Shown in pieces: positions 25,854 to 35,785 of a stretch of DNA of 64,000 nucleotides (within the stretch, counting starts at the first letter, position 1; each line of letters opens with the position of its first letter). The position numbers were made by a program, and so were the translations under genes. The stretch lies in the NCBI GenBank assembly GCA_036500605.1, contig DASYBU010000057.1:1-64000 (forward strand). The letters are read 5' to 3'. A model generated the notes under the pieces. That model saw only the letters and a list, made by a program, of their open reading frames with translations, was not told where the DNA came from and made no database searches. Source of the DNA: JAFALK01 sp036500605 (GTDB lineage Bacteria > Pseudomonadota > Gammaproteobacteria > Burkholderiales > Burkholderiaceae_C).

Positions 25854-27007
25854 GCTGGGATCTCCCGTTCGTGGTTGTCAGAGGTTTCTTGTTGTTCTTC
25901 GTGCAGGCGCCGGAACACGAGCCACGCGGCCAGCATCCCGACCGCGAGGATCCCCACGCAGACCCCGCTGAAGATGCGCGGCCCGGCGTCGGCAAACAGC
26001 TCGCCCGCCAGCGCCGTGCCCACGGCCGCGCCGATCAGCGCGATCACCAGCGTGCGCAGCACCAGCGAGCCGTCGCTGTCGCTCTCGGTCAGCAGGCCGA
26101 TCACGAAAGGCGTGACCATGTAGAAGCCGACATTGACGCCGACCTGGCCCCACAGATAGGCTTGGTCGTGCGGCCAGTTGAAGAAGACCACGCCGGCCAC
26201 CGCCATCACCGTGAAGCCCTGCAGCACGAAGCGCAGGCGGTGCGCCGGATTGCGCGTCAGCGACGGCACCAGCGCGCCGGCGAAGCCGAGGATCGAGGAC
26301 AGCGCGAGGAACAGGCCGACGCGTTCGTTCGACATGTGGTCGAGCGCGCCCATATAGCCGCTGACCGCCCATTGCCCGGCCTGGAAACCATAGACCAGCA
26401 CGATCACCAGCCAGATCAGGCCCATGCGCGAACGCGCGAGCTTGCGCGGCGCGGCGACGACGGCGCCGCCTTGGCCCGCACGGATCAGCATCACGAGCGG
26501 CGCCATGACGACGCCCATCGCCGCGAGCCACAGGAAGATGTGGCCGCGATCCGTGGTGACCGGCAGCAGCGACAGGCCATACAGCAGCAAGCCCATCGCC
26601 ACGCCACCGATCAGGTTGATCTGCCCCCAGATGCGTTCGGCATTGGCTTCGCACGCCACCTCGGCGCTGACGAGGCTGAACAGCGCACCCTCGCCCAGGC
26701 CCGCCAGCAATCGCGCGGCGACAAGCGCGGGAACGCCGTCCAGGTATTGGCTGGCCGCCTCGCCGCCGATCATGGCGAGCAGGCCGAACAGCGTGACCAG
26801 GCGGCGCGAGCGCTTCACCAGCCGCGCGGCGAACAGGCCGTAGATCGCGATGCCGGCCAGTTCGGCGGCGGCAATCGCGGTGGCCGTGGCTTCGTCGATG
26901 CCCGGGATGCGGCTCAGGGCCAGCACGATCAGGGGCATCACCATCGTCCCGTTGAGGGCGGCGGCGAAGGCGGCGCTGAGGCTGAACACGCGTTTGATCG
27001 CCAGCAT
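25850..27007 (-). CDS. MFS transporter
   Basis: 385 residues with 12 predicted membrane helices and the MFS loop signature between helices 2 and 3 (ARLVKRSRRLVTL). Also seen are the short acidic-basic cytoplasmic end and the conserved GLGEGALFSLVSAE of helix 4. Inner-membrane secondary transporter. It overlaps the receptor gene by four bases (ATGA), so the two are translationally coupled. It is the first gene of the leftward operon, facing the AraC regulator across a 195-bp region. The likely job is transport of the product released by the GH5 enzyme or of the receptor's ligand; this is an inference from gene order. Confidence 0.88.
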   Translation of the reverse strand: MLAIKRVFSLSAAFAAALNGTMVMPLIVLALSRIPGIDEATATAIAAAELAGIAIYGLFAARLVKRSRRLVTLFGLLAMIGGEAASQYLDGVPALVAARLLAGLGEGALFSLVSAEVACEANAERIWGQINLIGGVAMGLLLYGLSLLPVTTDRGHIFLWLAAMGVVMAPLVMLIRAGQGGAVVAAPRKLARSRMGLIWLVIVLVYGFQAGQWAVSGYMGALDHMSNERVGLFLALSSILGFAGALVPSLTRNPAHRLRFVLQGFTVMAVAGVVFFNWPHDQAYLWGQVGVNVGFYMVTPFVIGLLTESDSDGSLVLRTLVIALIGAAVGTALAGELFADAGPRIFSGVCVGILAVGMLAAWLVFRRLHEEQQETSDNHEREIPA

Positions 27008-27202
27008 GGATGAGGGAACGGCGGCAGTGGGAATGCCGTGAATATAGAGAGCAGGGGATCGACCCTAAGGGGCGCAATTCGGCCGCAATGCGGGTTTTGA
27101 AAGGCCAGTGATAACCCCGACGTTGTACGCAAGCACGCACCGGGACAATCATTTGCCCGGCCGCTTGAACCTCCGCGTTGGCCTCTCCTGTTGCTCTAAA
27201 TC
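27008..27202. promoter_or_regulatory. Divergent promoter region between MFS operon and AraC regulator
   Basis: 195 bp of non-coding DNA between two oppositely transcribed genes of the same inferred locus. It should hold both promoters and the operator of the AraC protein. I cannot point to a convincing sigma-70 pair or an operator by eye, so only the location is supported. Confidence 0.45.
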
Positions 27203-28240
27203 GTGTCCGATTCCAGCGCTGACCGCAGCACGGTCGCCAACCTGCCCGTCTATCTGTTCCGCTGCCTCGCGGCCACGGCGGAGGAGCTCGGCATTGCGCC
27301 GAGCCGCCTGTGCATGGGCCTGGGCTTCACCGTCGAAGACCTCGCCAAGCCGGCTTGCCGCTTGAGCTTCCGCCAGGGCAGCCTGATGATCCGGCGCGCG
27401 CTTCAGATGGCGCCGCAAGCGCCCCTGGGCCTCTTGATCGGCGAGCGCGAGACCATCGCCTCGATCGGCCTGCTCGGCTACGCCATGATGACCTGCCGCA
27501 CCGTCGGCGACGCCGTGGCGCTGGGCATGAACCTCCAGAAATTCGCCGGCAGCATGCTGCAGTTCGATCTGGAACCTGATGGAGAAACGACGCGCATCAT
27601 CGCGTCCAACCGCTTCCCGAGTCCCGAGACGCATGTCTTCCTCGTGGAGGAAGCCTTTGCGAGTTTTCTGCAGATCGCGCGCGGCCTCGTGGGCAACAGC
27701 TTCAAGCCGATTCGCGTGGAGCTCGCCTATCCGGCGCCGTCGTATGTGTCGGAATACGAGCGCGTGTTCGGCTGCCCGGTCCGTTTCGGCCAGGCGGCCA
27801 ATGTCTTTGTGGCCGAGAACAGCTGGGTGGCCAAGCCGCTGCTGACGTATGACCCGCTGAGCCACGCGCAGGCGCTCGAATTCCTCGACATCGGCACCTC
27901 GCGCGAGCAGGAGAAAGTCGATCTGTTCGAGTCCGTCGAGCGCGCGGTGCGGCAGGATCTGCGCCAGGTGCCGACGCTTTCGATGGTCGCCAAGCAGTTG
28001 CACCTGAGCGAGCGCACCTTGCGCCGCCGCCTGAGTGACAACGGCGTCTCTTACCAGGCGCTGCTCGACGATGTGCGCAAGAACCGCGCGATCGAGGTGC
28101 TGGCGAGTTCGTCGATGTCGGTCGAGCAGGTGGCGCTCGAAGTCGGTTTCAGCGATGCGCACAACTTCCGCCGCGCGTTCAAGCGCTGGACCGGTTCGGC
28201 GCCGAGCGAGCTGCGTGAGTCTCTGCAAAAAGGCGAATGA
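27203..28240 (+). CDS. AraC-family transcriptional regulator (OruR/arabinose-binding N-domain type)
   Basis: 345 residues from GTG at 27203. The N-terminal ~200 residues match the ligand-binding type found in OruR-like regulators (RLCMGLGFTVEDL; LGLLIGERETIASIGLLGYAM). The C-terminal ~100 residues are an AraC HTH pair: LSMVAKQLHLSERTLRRRL, then VALEVGFSDAHNFRRAFKRW and SAPSELRE. Cytoplasmic DNA-binding activator or repressor. It faces the MFS-receptor-GH5 operon and is followed by the kinase gene, so it is the probable local regulator of both arms. Confidence 0.9.
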   Translation: MSDSSADRSTVANLPVYLFRCLAATAEELGIAPSRLCMGLGFTVEDLAKPACRLSFRQGSLMIRRALQMAPQAPLGLLIGERETIASIGLLGYAMMTCRTVGDAVALGMNLQKFAGSMLQFDLEPDGETTRIIASNRFPSPETHVFLVEEAFASFLQIARGLVGNSFKPIRVELAYPAPSYVSEYERVFGCPVRFGQAANVFVAENSWVAKPLLTYDPLSHAQALEFLDIGTSREQEKVDLFESVERAVRQDLRQVPTLSMVAKQLHLSERTLRRRLSDNGVSYQALLDDVRKNRAIEVLASSSMSVEQVALEVGFSDAHNFRRAFKRWTGSAPSELRESLQKGE

Positions 28241-28371
28241 GGGCGAGCAAGGAGCGATCGGTCGCAATCCGGCCGAAGCCGCGCCCCTTTGGCAGCATCG
28301 CACCCTAACGGCGACCGCTTTGGCAGCGTCGGAATCGGCGGGCTCTCTCTACAGTTGCCAGCAATCCAACT

Positions 28372-29994
28372 GTGGCGTGCGTTGTGCCCCTGTCTCAATC
28401 CTCCGTCGACGATCATCGTTATGTACTGGCCGTTGATCTCGGCACCTCCGGCTGCAAGACCGCCCTGGTGTCGCGTTCGGGCCGCGTCGCGGCCTGGGCG
28501 TTCAAGGCCGTCTCCACGCAGCTGTTGCCCGGCGGCGGCGCCGAGCAGCAACCGCAGGACTGGTGGCAGGCTTTCATCGAGACCGCGCGCCAGGTCCTGA
28601 GCAAGAGCGGGGTTCCCGCGCAGCAGGTCGTGGCCGTGTGCTGCTCCACGCAAGGCGAGGGCACCATCGCGGTCGACAAGAACGGCGAGGTGCTGCACCC
28701 GGCGCTGACCTGGATGGACATGCGCGGCGGCGCGCTGCTGCGGGCGCGTTCGCGCGGCCTGCTCAATGTGGCGGGCTACAGCGCCTACAAGCTGCAACGC
28801 TGGCTGCGCCTGTGCGGCGGCGCGCCGAGTCTCTCGGGCAAGGACCCGGCGGCACACATGCTGTGGATCCGCAAGCGCCTGCCCGAGGTCTACGCCAACA
28901 CGTACAAATTCCTGAACGTGCTGGACTACCTGAACCTGCGCCTGACCGGGCGCTTCGTGGCCACCAGCGATTCGATCCTGACCTCCTGGGTCACCGACAA
29001 CCGCGATCCGTCGAACATCCGCTACGACGCGGGCCTGGTCCGCACCAGCGAGATCGACGCCGACAAGTTCCCCGAGCTCGTGAAGTGCACCGACGTGATC
29101 GGCACGCTGCTGCCGCGCGTGGCCGAGGAGCTCGGCCTGCCGGCCGCGACGCCCGTGGTGGCGGGCTCGATCGACAACACGGCCGCGGCGATCGGCGCGG
29201 GCACGTACGACGATTTCGACGCGCACCTCTACATCGGCACCTCGAGCTGGATCGGCGCGCATGTGCCGCGCAAGAAGACCGACGTGCAGGCCTCGATCGC
29301 CTCGCTGCCCTGCGCGCGGCCCGACAAATACCTGATGGTGGCGATGCAGACCAGCGCCGGCAGCAATCTCTCGTTCCTGAAGGAGAAGGTGCTCTATCAC
29401 CAGGACGAGCTGCTGCGCGAGGCGGCGGCCAAGGACGTCTATCAAATCATCGACCAGATCGCCGCGCGCGTGCCGGCCGGCAGCGAAGGCCTGCTCTACA
29501 CGCCGTGGCTGCACGGCGAGCGCTGCCCCGTGGATGAACGTGCGCTGCGTGCCGGGCTGTTCAACCTGTCGCTGTCGCATTCGCGCGAGCACATCATCCG
29601 CGCCTTCCTCGAAGGCGTGGCGCTGAACACGCGCTGGATGATGCAACCGGTCGAGCGCTTCCTCGGCCGCAAGACGCAGCGCCTCACGATGCTCGGCGGC
29701 GGCGGCAGCTCGGGCGTGTGGTGCCAGATCTTTGCCGACGTGCTCGGCATGCCGATCCGCCAGCTCGAGGAGCCGCTGCAGGCCAACGCGATCGGCGCGG
29801 CCATGATCGCTTTCACGGGCCTCGGTGAGCTGGACTTCGAGACCGCCGCGCGCCAGACTCGCTACCGTCAAATCTTCGAGCCGCAGCGGGCGCACCAGGC
29901 GGTCTACGACGGCAGCTTCGAGACCTTCCTTGAGTTGTACCGGCGCTTGAAGCCGCTGTACCAACGCATCAATCCCATGCAGGTGGTGGCATGA
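28372..29994 (+). CDS. FGGY-family carbohydrate kinase (xylulokinase-like)
   Basis: About 540 residues. It has an ATP-binding phosphate-1 motif (LAVDLGTSGCKTALV), the catalytic-Asp region (LTWMDMRGG), the second FGGY signature (GVALNTRWMM) and an adenosine motif (LTMLGGGGSSGVWCQIFAD). It uses ATP to phosphorylate a sugar or polyol; the substrate cannot be read. Start GTG at 28372 or 28384, neither with a ribosome site. Its stop overlaps the aldolase start (ATGA). First gene of the rightward arm after the regulator. A kinase followed by an aldolase is the usual order for phosphorylate-then-cleave pathways. Confidence 0.9.
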   Translation: MACVVPLSQSSVDDHRYVLAVDLGTSGCKTALVSRSGRVAAWAFKAVSTQLLPGGGAEQQPQDWWQAFIETARQVLSKSGVPAQQVVAVCCSTQGEGTIAVDKNGEVLHPALTWMDMRGGALLRARSRGLLNVAGYSAYKLQRWLRLCGGAPSLSGKDPAAHMLWIRKRLPEVYANTYKFLNVLDYLNLRLTGRFVATSDSILTSWVTDNRDPSNIRYDAGLVRTSEIDADKFPELVKCTDVIGTLLPRVAEELGLPAATPVVAGSIDNTAAAIGAGTYDDFDAHLYIGTSSWIGAHVPRKKTDVQASIASLPCARPDKYLMVAMQTSAGSNLSFLKEKVLYHQDELLREAAAKDVYQIIDQIAARVPAGSEGLLYTPWLHGERCPVDERALRAGLFNLSLSHSREHIIRAFLEGVALNTRWMMQPVERFLGRKTQRLTMLGGGGSSGVWCQIFADVLGMPIRQLEEPLQANAIGAAMIAFTGLGELDFETAARQTRYRQIFEPQRAHQAVYDGSFETFLELYRRLKPLYQRINPMQVVA

Positions 29995-30637
29995 AGAAGC
30001 CTGAAGACTTCCTGGCGCGACGCCAATCGGTGATCGACGCCTGCATCCTGCTGGCCGAACAAGGCTATCTGGCCGGCACCGGCGGCAATCTGGCACTGCG
30101 GCTCGATAGCGAACATTTCGCGGTGACGCCGTCGGCGGCCGACTACTACACGCTCAAGGCCGAAGACATCGCCGTGCTGCGCCTGGACACGCTCGCGCAA
30201 GTGGACGGCACGATGGCGCCTTCGGTCGAGAGCGGCCTGCACGCGACGCTCTTGCGCGCCAAGCCCGGCCTGCATGCGAGCGTGCACACGCACCAGCCGC
30301 TGGCCAGCGCCGTGGCCTTGCTCAATGTGGCGCTGCCGCTGACCGAGGAGGCCGACATCGTCGAGCTCGGCAAGTCAGTCGAGATCGTCAGTTATGCACC
30401 GTCGGGCACCGGCATGCTGGTCAAGGCGCTGCGCAAGCGCCTGCGGCCCGACATCCAGGCCTACCTGCTGCGCAACCACGGCCTGATCTGCGGCGGCGCG
30501 AGCCTCAAGCAGGCCACCGGGCTGGTCGCTCGCATCGAGGCGGCCGCCGGCGGCTTCCTGCTGGCGCGCGCCGGCCGGCTGCCCGAAACACATCCCCTGC
30601 GGCTGATTGCTCAAGCCGCTCTTTCTGCGAGTCCCGA

Positions 30638-30641
<4 letters not shown>
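29991..30641 (+). CDS. Class II aldolase / adducin-domain protein, catalytic
   Basis: 216 residues with the full metal site of the class II aldolase/epimerase family (fuculose- and ribulose-phosphate enzymes). It has GTGGNLALR for phosphate binding, Glu80 in PSVESGLH, His99 and His101 in SVHTHQP, and His163 in LLRNHGLIC. It probably cleaves or epimerises the phosphosugar made by the upstream kinase, yielding a C3 unit and an aldehyde. ATG overlaps the kinase stop, and its own stop overlaps the next start (both ATGA), giving tight coupling. It is the intact member of two aldolase-family genes in this operon. Confidence 0.9.
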
Positions 30642-32107
<1,466 letters not shown>

Positions 32108-32119
32108 GTTGAAGAACGC

Positions 32120-32782
32120 ATGACGATGAGCATGGACGCCGCCAACTATCCGCAGCAGCTTGAATCGGCCGCGAAGCGCTTGCAAGCGAAGGGACTGATG
32201 CAGGCCGACGACACGCTCTCGTGCCGCATGCCCGGCGCGGCCTTCTTCCTGTGGTCGACGCCGCCGGACGACGCCGGCCAGCGCGGCTTGATGGAGCTGC
32301 CGCTGACGGCCTCGGGCAATGCCGCGCAGGACCTGCATCGCCTGGTCTACAAGGCCCGGCCCGATGTCGGCGCGGTGTTGTTGAGCCGCCAGCATTGGGC
32401 CTCGATGCTGCCCGCCGCCGGCAAGCCCATGCCCGGCATCTTTGATGAACAGCTGCGCCATCTCGGCTGGCTCGTCCGCAAGATCAGCACGCCCTTCACG
32501 CTTGAAGCCGCAAGCCGCGAGCTGGCCGATGGCGCGAATGCATACAACCTCGATATCGAAGTGATGTGTCTCGGCATGTCGCTCGAGCGCGTGGTCTTCA
32601 ACGCCGAACTGCTGGAGAAATGCGCGAAGGCTTGGCTGCTGGCTTCAGCGAGCGGGCTGCCTGTCGGCAAGATCCCGTGGCTCGTGCGCTGGATCGCGAC
32701 GGGGCGCTTGAAGAAGGATCAGAAGCGCGCGGCGGAGCACTACCAGCGTGGCGTGGCACCGCCGAGGTCGGCGGGGTACTGA
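32120..32782 (+). CDS. Degenerate class II aldolase-like protein lacking the metal site
   Basis: 220 residues. The fold-level layout matches the aldolase/adducin family (ARPDVGAVLLSRQHWASMLP aligns with the strand that bears HTH in its neighbour), but the catalytic residues are missing. HxH is replaced by SRQ, the PSVES Glu is absent, and the C-terminal NHG is absent. It is therefore probably not an aldolase and may be a structural partner or regulator of the enzyme at 29991. ATG at 32120 is 13 nt after the aminotransferase stop. Last gene of the rightward arm. Confidence 0.75.
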   Translation: MTMSMDAANYPQQLESAAKRLQAKGLMQADDTLSCRMPGAAFFLWSTPPDDAGQRGLMELPLTASGNAAQDLHRLVYKARPDVGAVLLSRQHWASMLPAAGKPMPGIFDEQLRHLGWLVRKISTPFTLEAASRELADGANAYNLDIEVMCLGMSLERVVFNAELLEKCAKAWLLASASGLPVGKIPWLVRWIATGRLKKDQKRAAEHYQRGVAPPRSAGY

Positions 32783-32830
32783 CTGGGCCCCGGGGCCGGC
32801 CAACAAGACAGCTTGAGGCGCTCCATATAC

Positions 32831-32857
32831 AATTCATTGAACTATTCACAATGAATT
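32831..32857. promoter_or_regulatory. Perfect 9-bp inverted repeat upstream of yjjJ
   Basis: AATTCATTG at 32831-32839 and CAATGAATT at 32849-32857, separated by 9 nt, ending 3 nt before the yjjJ start codon. The region is unusually AT-rich against its surroundings and contains TATACAAT at 32826-32833, a possible -10 element. Such a dyad so close to a HipA-family gene with its own HTH suggests an autoregulatory operator. Confidence 0.55.
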
Positions 32858-32860
32858 CAT

Positions 32861-34225
32861 ATGAGCACGTCGCCGCGGCAAGCCCGAGCCGCTCTCTCCC
32901 AGGAGATTGAGCGGAGCCTCAGGCATGGCGCGCTGTCGGCGGCCGAGCTCCAGGCGGCCTTGGGCGTGAGCCAGCCAACCCTCTCGCGAACTATTCGCGA
33001 ACTGTCGAGAGCGGTCACGGCGTTTCGGGTGACGGGAGACCGCACGCCGCGCTACGCGCTGCTGCGCCAGTTGCCGCTCGGGCTGAATGCGCGGCAGCGC
33101 ATCTACCGCCATCTCAGCGCCGGGAATGTCGCGCCCTTCGCGGATGTCGAGTTCCTGGTCGGCGGTGCCACGCTGGAGCGCATCGGCGCCGTCACGCGCC
33201 TCTACGAAGGCTTGCCGCCGTACATGGCCTTCGCCGCGCCCTCGGGTTTTCTGGGGCGCCAATTGGCCCATGAGGCGGCGCAGAGCCAGCCCTTCCCCGC
33301 GAGTCTGAAGGACTGGGGCGACGACCATCGCGTGGCCTACCTCTTCACGCGCGGGCTGAACCTGCCGGGCAATCTCGTGTTCGGCGACGCCTCTCTCCAG
33401 ATGGAGCTGGACTTCCGCGCCCTGCAGCCGACGCCGGCCGCCGACAAGCTCAAGGATTACGTCGGCATGGCCGCCTCGCTCAAGGGTGCGGCCTATGGAT
33501 CGAGCGCTGGCGGCGAGCAGCCGAAGTTCCTCTGGTTGAGCGAAGACACGGGCCACGTCATCGTGAAGTTCGCCAAGCTCGGCAGCCGCATGGCCGAGCT
33601 GCTGCCGCTGGAACACCTGGCGCTCAAGTCCCTGGCCGAGGTCGGCGTGCCCGCAAGCCAGACCCAGTTGCTGACGGCCGGCGACTATGTCTTTCTCGAG
33701 GTGAAGCGCTTTGACCGCGTCGGGCTGCAGGGCCGCGTCGGCATGCTCTCGGCCGGCGCGGTGGACGACGAGTTCTTCGGCCTGCGCGATTCCTGGCCGG
33801 AGTTTGCGGCGCGCTGCGAGCAGGCCCGCTATCTGTCAGCCGAAGATGCGCGTTACGTGGACACGATGGCGGCCTTCAGCGAGTTGATCGGCAACACCGA
33901 CCGCCACTTCGAGAACATCTCGCTGCTGATCGACGAAGACGGCGAGTACCAGGGCATCGCGCCCGCCTACGACATCCTCCCGATGCGCTATGCCTCCATC
34001 GGCGGCGGCCTGGACCCGGACCTCACGCCCATCGAGCCCAAGGTCGGCACCATCGGCGCAAAGCCCGAGGTGTGGGGCCGAGCGGCGAAGGCGGCGGAGC
34101 GATTCTGGACGGCTGCGATGGAGGGCGAAGACTCGCCCGTGCCGCCGTCCGCTGAGATGCGTGAACTGGCGCAGGCCAACCTCATCGCGGCCAGAACGTT
34201 TGTAGCGCCTTTGCTGCCCCGCTGA
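32861..34225 (+). CDS. yjjJ: HipA-family toxin YjjJ (HTH fused to Ser/Thr kinase)
   Basis: 454 residues, close to E. coli YjjJ. A winged-HTH occupies residues ~5-50 (LSAAELQAALGVSQPTLSRT), followed by a HipA-type kinase. Its features are GSSAGGEQPKFLWL (the activation/P-loop segment), VIVKFAKLGS, ELLPLEHLALKSL, the catalytic loop GNTDRHFEN with Asp347 and Asn352, and the metal-binding Asp371 in AYDILPM. Unlike HipBA there is no separate HipB gene; the fused HTH may supply the repressor role. HipA-type kinases phosphorylate translation factors; the YjjJ target in E. coli is not settled. No clear ribosome site; the start lies right after an inverted repeat. Confidence 0.88.
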   Translation: MSTSPRQARAALSQEIERSLRHGALSAAELQAALGVSQPTLSRTIRELSRAVTAFRVTGDRTPRYALLRQLPLGLNARQRIYRHLSAGNVAPFADVEFLVGGATLERIGAVTRLYEGLPPYMAFAAPSGFLGRQLAHEAAQSQPFPASLKDWGDDHRVAYLFTRGLNLPGNLVFGDASLQMELDFRALQPTPAADKLKDYVGMAASLKGAAYGSSAGGEQPKFLWLSEDTGHVIVKFAKLGSRMAELLPLEHLALKSLAEVGVPASQTQLLTAGDYVFLEVKRFDRVGLQGRVGMLSAGAVDDEFFGLRDSWPEFAARCEQARYLSAEDARYVDTMAAFSELIGNTDRHFENISLLIDEDGEYQGIAPAYDILPMRYASIGGGLDPDLTPIEPKVGTIGAKPEVWGRAAKAAERFWTAAMEGEDSPVPPSAEMRELAQANLIAARTFVAPLLPR

Positions 34226-34321
34226 GAGGCCGGCTGCGGCGTGGCGCCGCCGCGGGTCGATGGGCTGCTGATCAAGCCTTGAATCCAAGGTTCAAATTCA
34301 AGACTTGCTCCTTAGCGCCGA

Positions 34322-34807
34322 CTATTCGCGCTTCGACACGTGCATGCTGTGGAGAGCGAACAGGCCGCCGACGGCGTGGCGGCCCCAATGAATTCGGAAC
34401 TGGAACGACCAGTGCCAAGCCGCGTCGTTGATGTGGCCGACATCGAACGCGACAAGTCCCGCTCTGAGGTCACAGTAAACGTCCAACAAGTCGTCACCCA
34501 CATCGCCCATGCAGGACTCGTCGGTGAGGTGCGGATGCGGATCAAAGAACTCGCGGTAGTACCAGCCGCGAAAGGGCGCAAGGTTGGCCTTCGCGCGGTC
34601 GGCCTGCGGCTGGGGCAGATCCGGCATTCCTTCATCGCTCTCGGCCTCTCGATCCGGGAGCGCGAGCGCCGCCGCGTAGAGGCGGGCAAGCCAACCCGCT
34701 GCCTTGGATTCCGGATCGGGCCCTAACGAGTCGCCCTCGCACCAAGAACAGTAGCCGCGAGCTACTTCGGCGAAGCTGGCGATCGAAGCGTCGGAGGGGT
34801 GCAACAT
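34322..34807 (-). CDS. DUF5063 domain protein
   Basis: 161 residues. The pattern FAEVARGYCSWCEGD near the N-terminus, then an all-helical body with LARLYAAALALPD and a Trp/Tyr-rich segment (FRGWYYREFFDP), followed by DDLLDVYCDLRAGL, matches the DUF5063 family of small cytoplasmic helical proteins. Function unknown. Starts with ATG at 34807. Convergent with yjjJ. Confidence 0.75.
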   Translation of the reverse strand: MLHPSDASIASFAEVARGYCSWCEGDSLGPDPESKAAGWLARLYAAALALPDREAESDEGMPDLPQPQADRAKANLAPFRGWYYREFFDPHPHLTDESCMGDVGDDLLDVYCDLRAGLVAFDVGHINDAAWHWSFQFRIHWGRHAVGGLFALHSMHVSKRE

Positions 34808-34937
34808 GACTGCGCATTCTCCACTCGATCAAGCGCACCGAAAGCCGCCCTCTCGCTGCGGGAACACGATCGAAGTCGAGGGTTGCTTTTTGAGGTGAGC
34901 GTCAGACTGAAGATCGACTGCTCATCTCGTTCAAGAC

Positions 34938-35222
34938 TCATCTGCGACCGCGGCCCTTGCCCCAAGGCCGCGGAAGCGACTGCCCGAGAAGTGCACCCAC
35001 GGCCAAGCCGGAGATCAGGAGGCACGGCCACCATAGGAGCATGCCCCACCATGCCATCGCTCCGAGCAGAGGTTCCACATTTGTGGAGCCCATCATGCAG
35101 GGGCTCGGGTCCTTGCTGTGCACCGCGCAGTCCAACATCGATGCGAGCAGGAGGCTGAGCTTCCAGGCACCGAAGGCAATCGCAAACGGCGTCATTGCGA
35201 GGCAGTAGCGGAGTTTGCGCAT
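34938..35222 (-). CDS. Small membrane protein
   Basis: 94 residues with two hydrophobic segments (FAIAFGAWKLSLLLASML and AMAWWGMLLWWPCLLISGL). A loop between them carries two Cys (DCAVHSKDPSPCMM), possibly a disulfide outside the cytoplasm. The C-terminus is strongly basic (GKGRGRR), fitting a cytoplasmic end. No family recognised. It lies in a minus-strand run of small hypotheticals. Confidence 0.6.
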   Translation of the reverse strand: MRKLRYCLAMTPFAIAFGAWKLSLLLASMLDCAVHSKDPSPCMMGSTNVEPLLGAMAWWGMLLWWPCLLISGLAVGALLGQSLPRPWGKGRGRR

Positions 35223-35255
35223 GAAGTTCAGTTATGCCTGGAACAGTCGGGCCAG

Positions 35256-35774
35256 CTAGAGCCGTGCCATCCCGCCCCTCGCCTCAGCCGAAACCAGGAG
35301 CACCCGCACCGGCTTCGCATACCTCGAGCTGTTTGCCCGCAGCGCAGAAACCAGCGCCGCAGCAATTGCCGGCTCGGTTTCTCGCACCATCAGCAGCGTG
35401 GCTCGCCGCGGTCGGAACGCTTCGGCGGGGCCTATCGTCCCTTCTGCGCCCTCTCGCCACCAACCGCAATCCCAAGGGTCGGCGGGCTGAGCGCTGCGCT
35501 CGATCACGCACTCGCGCCAGAGGATCTGCAAGCGCCACAGCAGGCCGCGCCAACGGCTTAGGCGCGCCAGTTCGGGGCTGCCGTCGAGCGCGCAGGCTGC
35601 ATCGTCAAGACCAGCATGCGGCGCGATGCTCGCGACTCGCAAAGGCTCCGTCAGGGTCGGAAAGGCACCGCCCTCGCACCAGGCTCGCAGCGAGGCGAGC
35701 AGCGCCGCATCGACCGGCCCGCTGCCCTCAGGCGGAGACATCAGAGCTTCATCAAAGCGGCGCGGCAGATGCAT
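35256..35774 (-). CDS. Hypothetical protein, 172 residues
   Basis: No signal peptide or membrane segment. It is helix-rich with several Trp (SRWRGLLWRLQILWREC; DPWDCGWWREGAEG). The end is LRANSSRYAKPVRVLLVSAE, a strand-like segment near the C-terminus. Family not recognised. ATG at 35774 has no ribosome site; a second ATG at 35741 is an alternative. It is 12 nt downstream of the PhyH gene on the same strand, so probably co-transcribed. Confidence 0.55.
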   Translation of the reverse strand: MHLPRRFDEALMSPPEGSGPVDAALLASLRAWCEGGAFPTLTEPLRVASIAPHAGLDDAACALDGSPELARLSRWRGLLWRLQILWRECVIERSAQPADPWDCGWWREGAEGTIGPAEAFRPRRATLLMVRETEPAIAAALVSALRANSSRYAKPVRVLLVSAEARGGMARL

Positions 35775-35785
35775 GAGCAGGCAGC

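Noticed and set aside
28051..30096. 681-codon minus-strand frame opposite regulator and kinase
   Set aside because: Antisense of well-supported genes with clear kinase motifs; no motif of its own.
32786..32797. GC-rich palindrome GGCCCCGGGGCC after the aldolase-like gene
   Set aside because: No loop and no T-run, so not a convincing terminator; palindromes of this kind are expected in GC-rich DNA.
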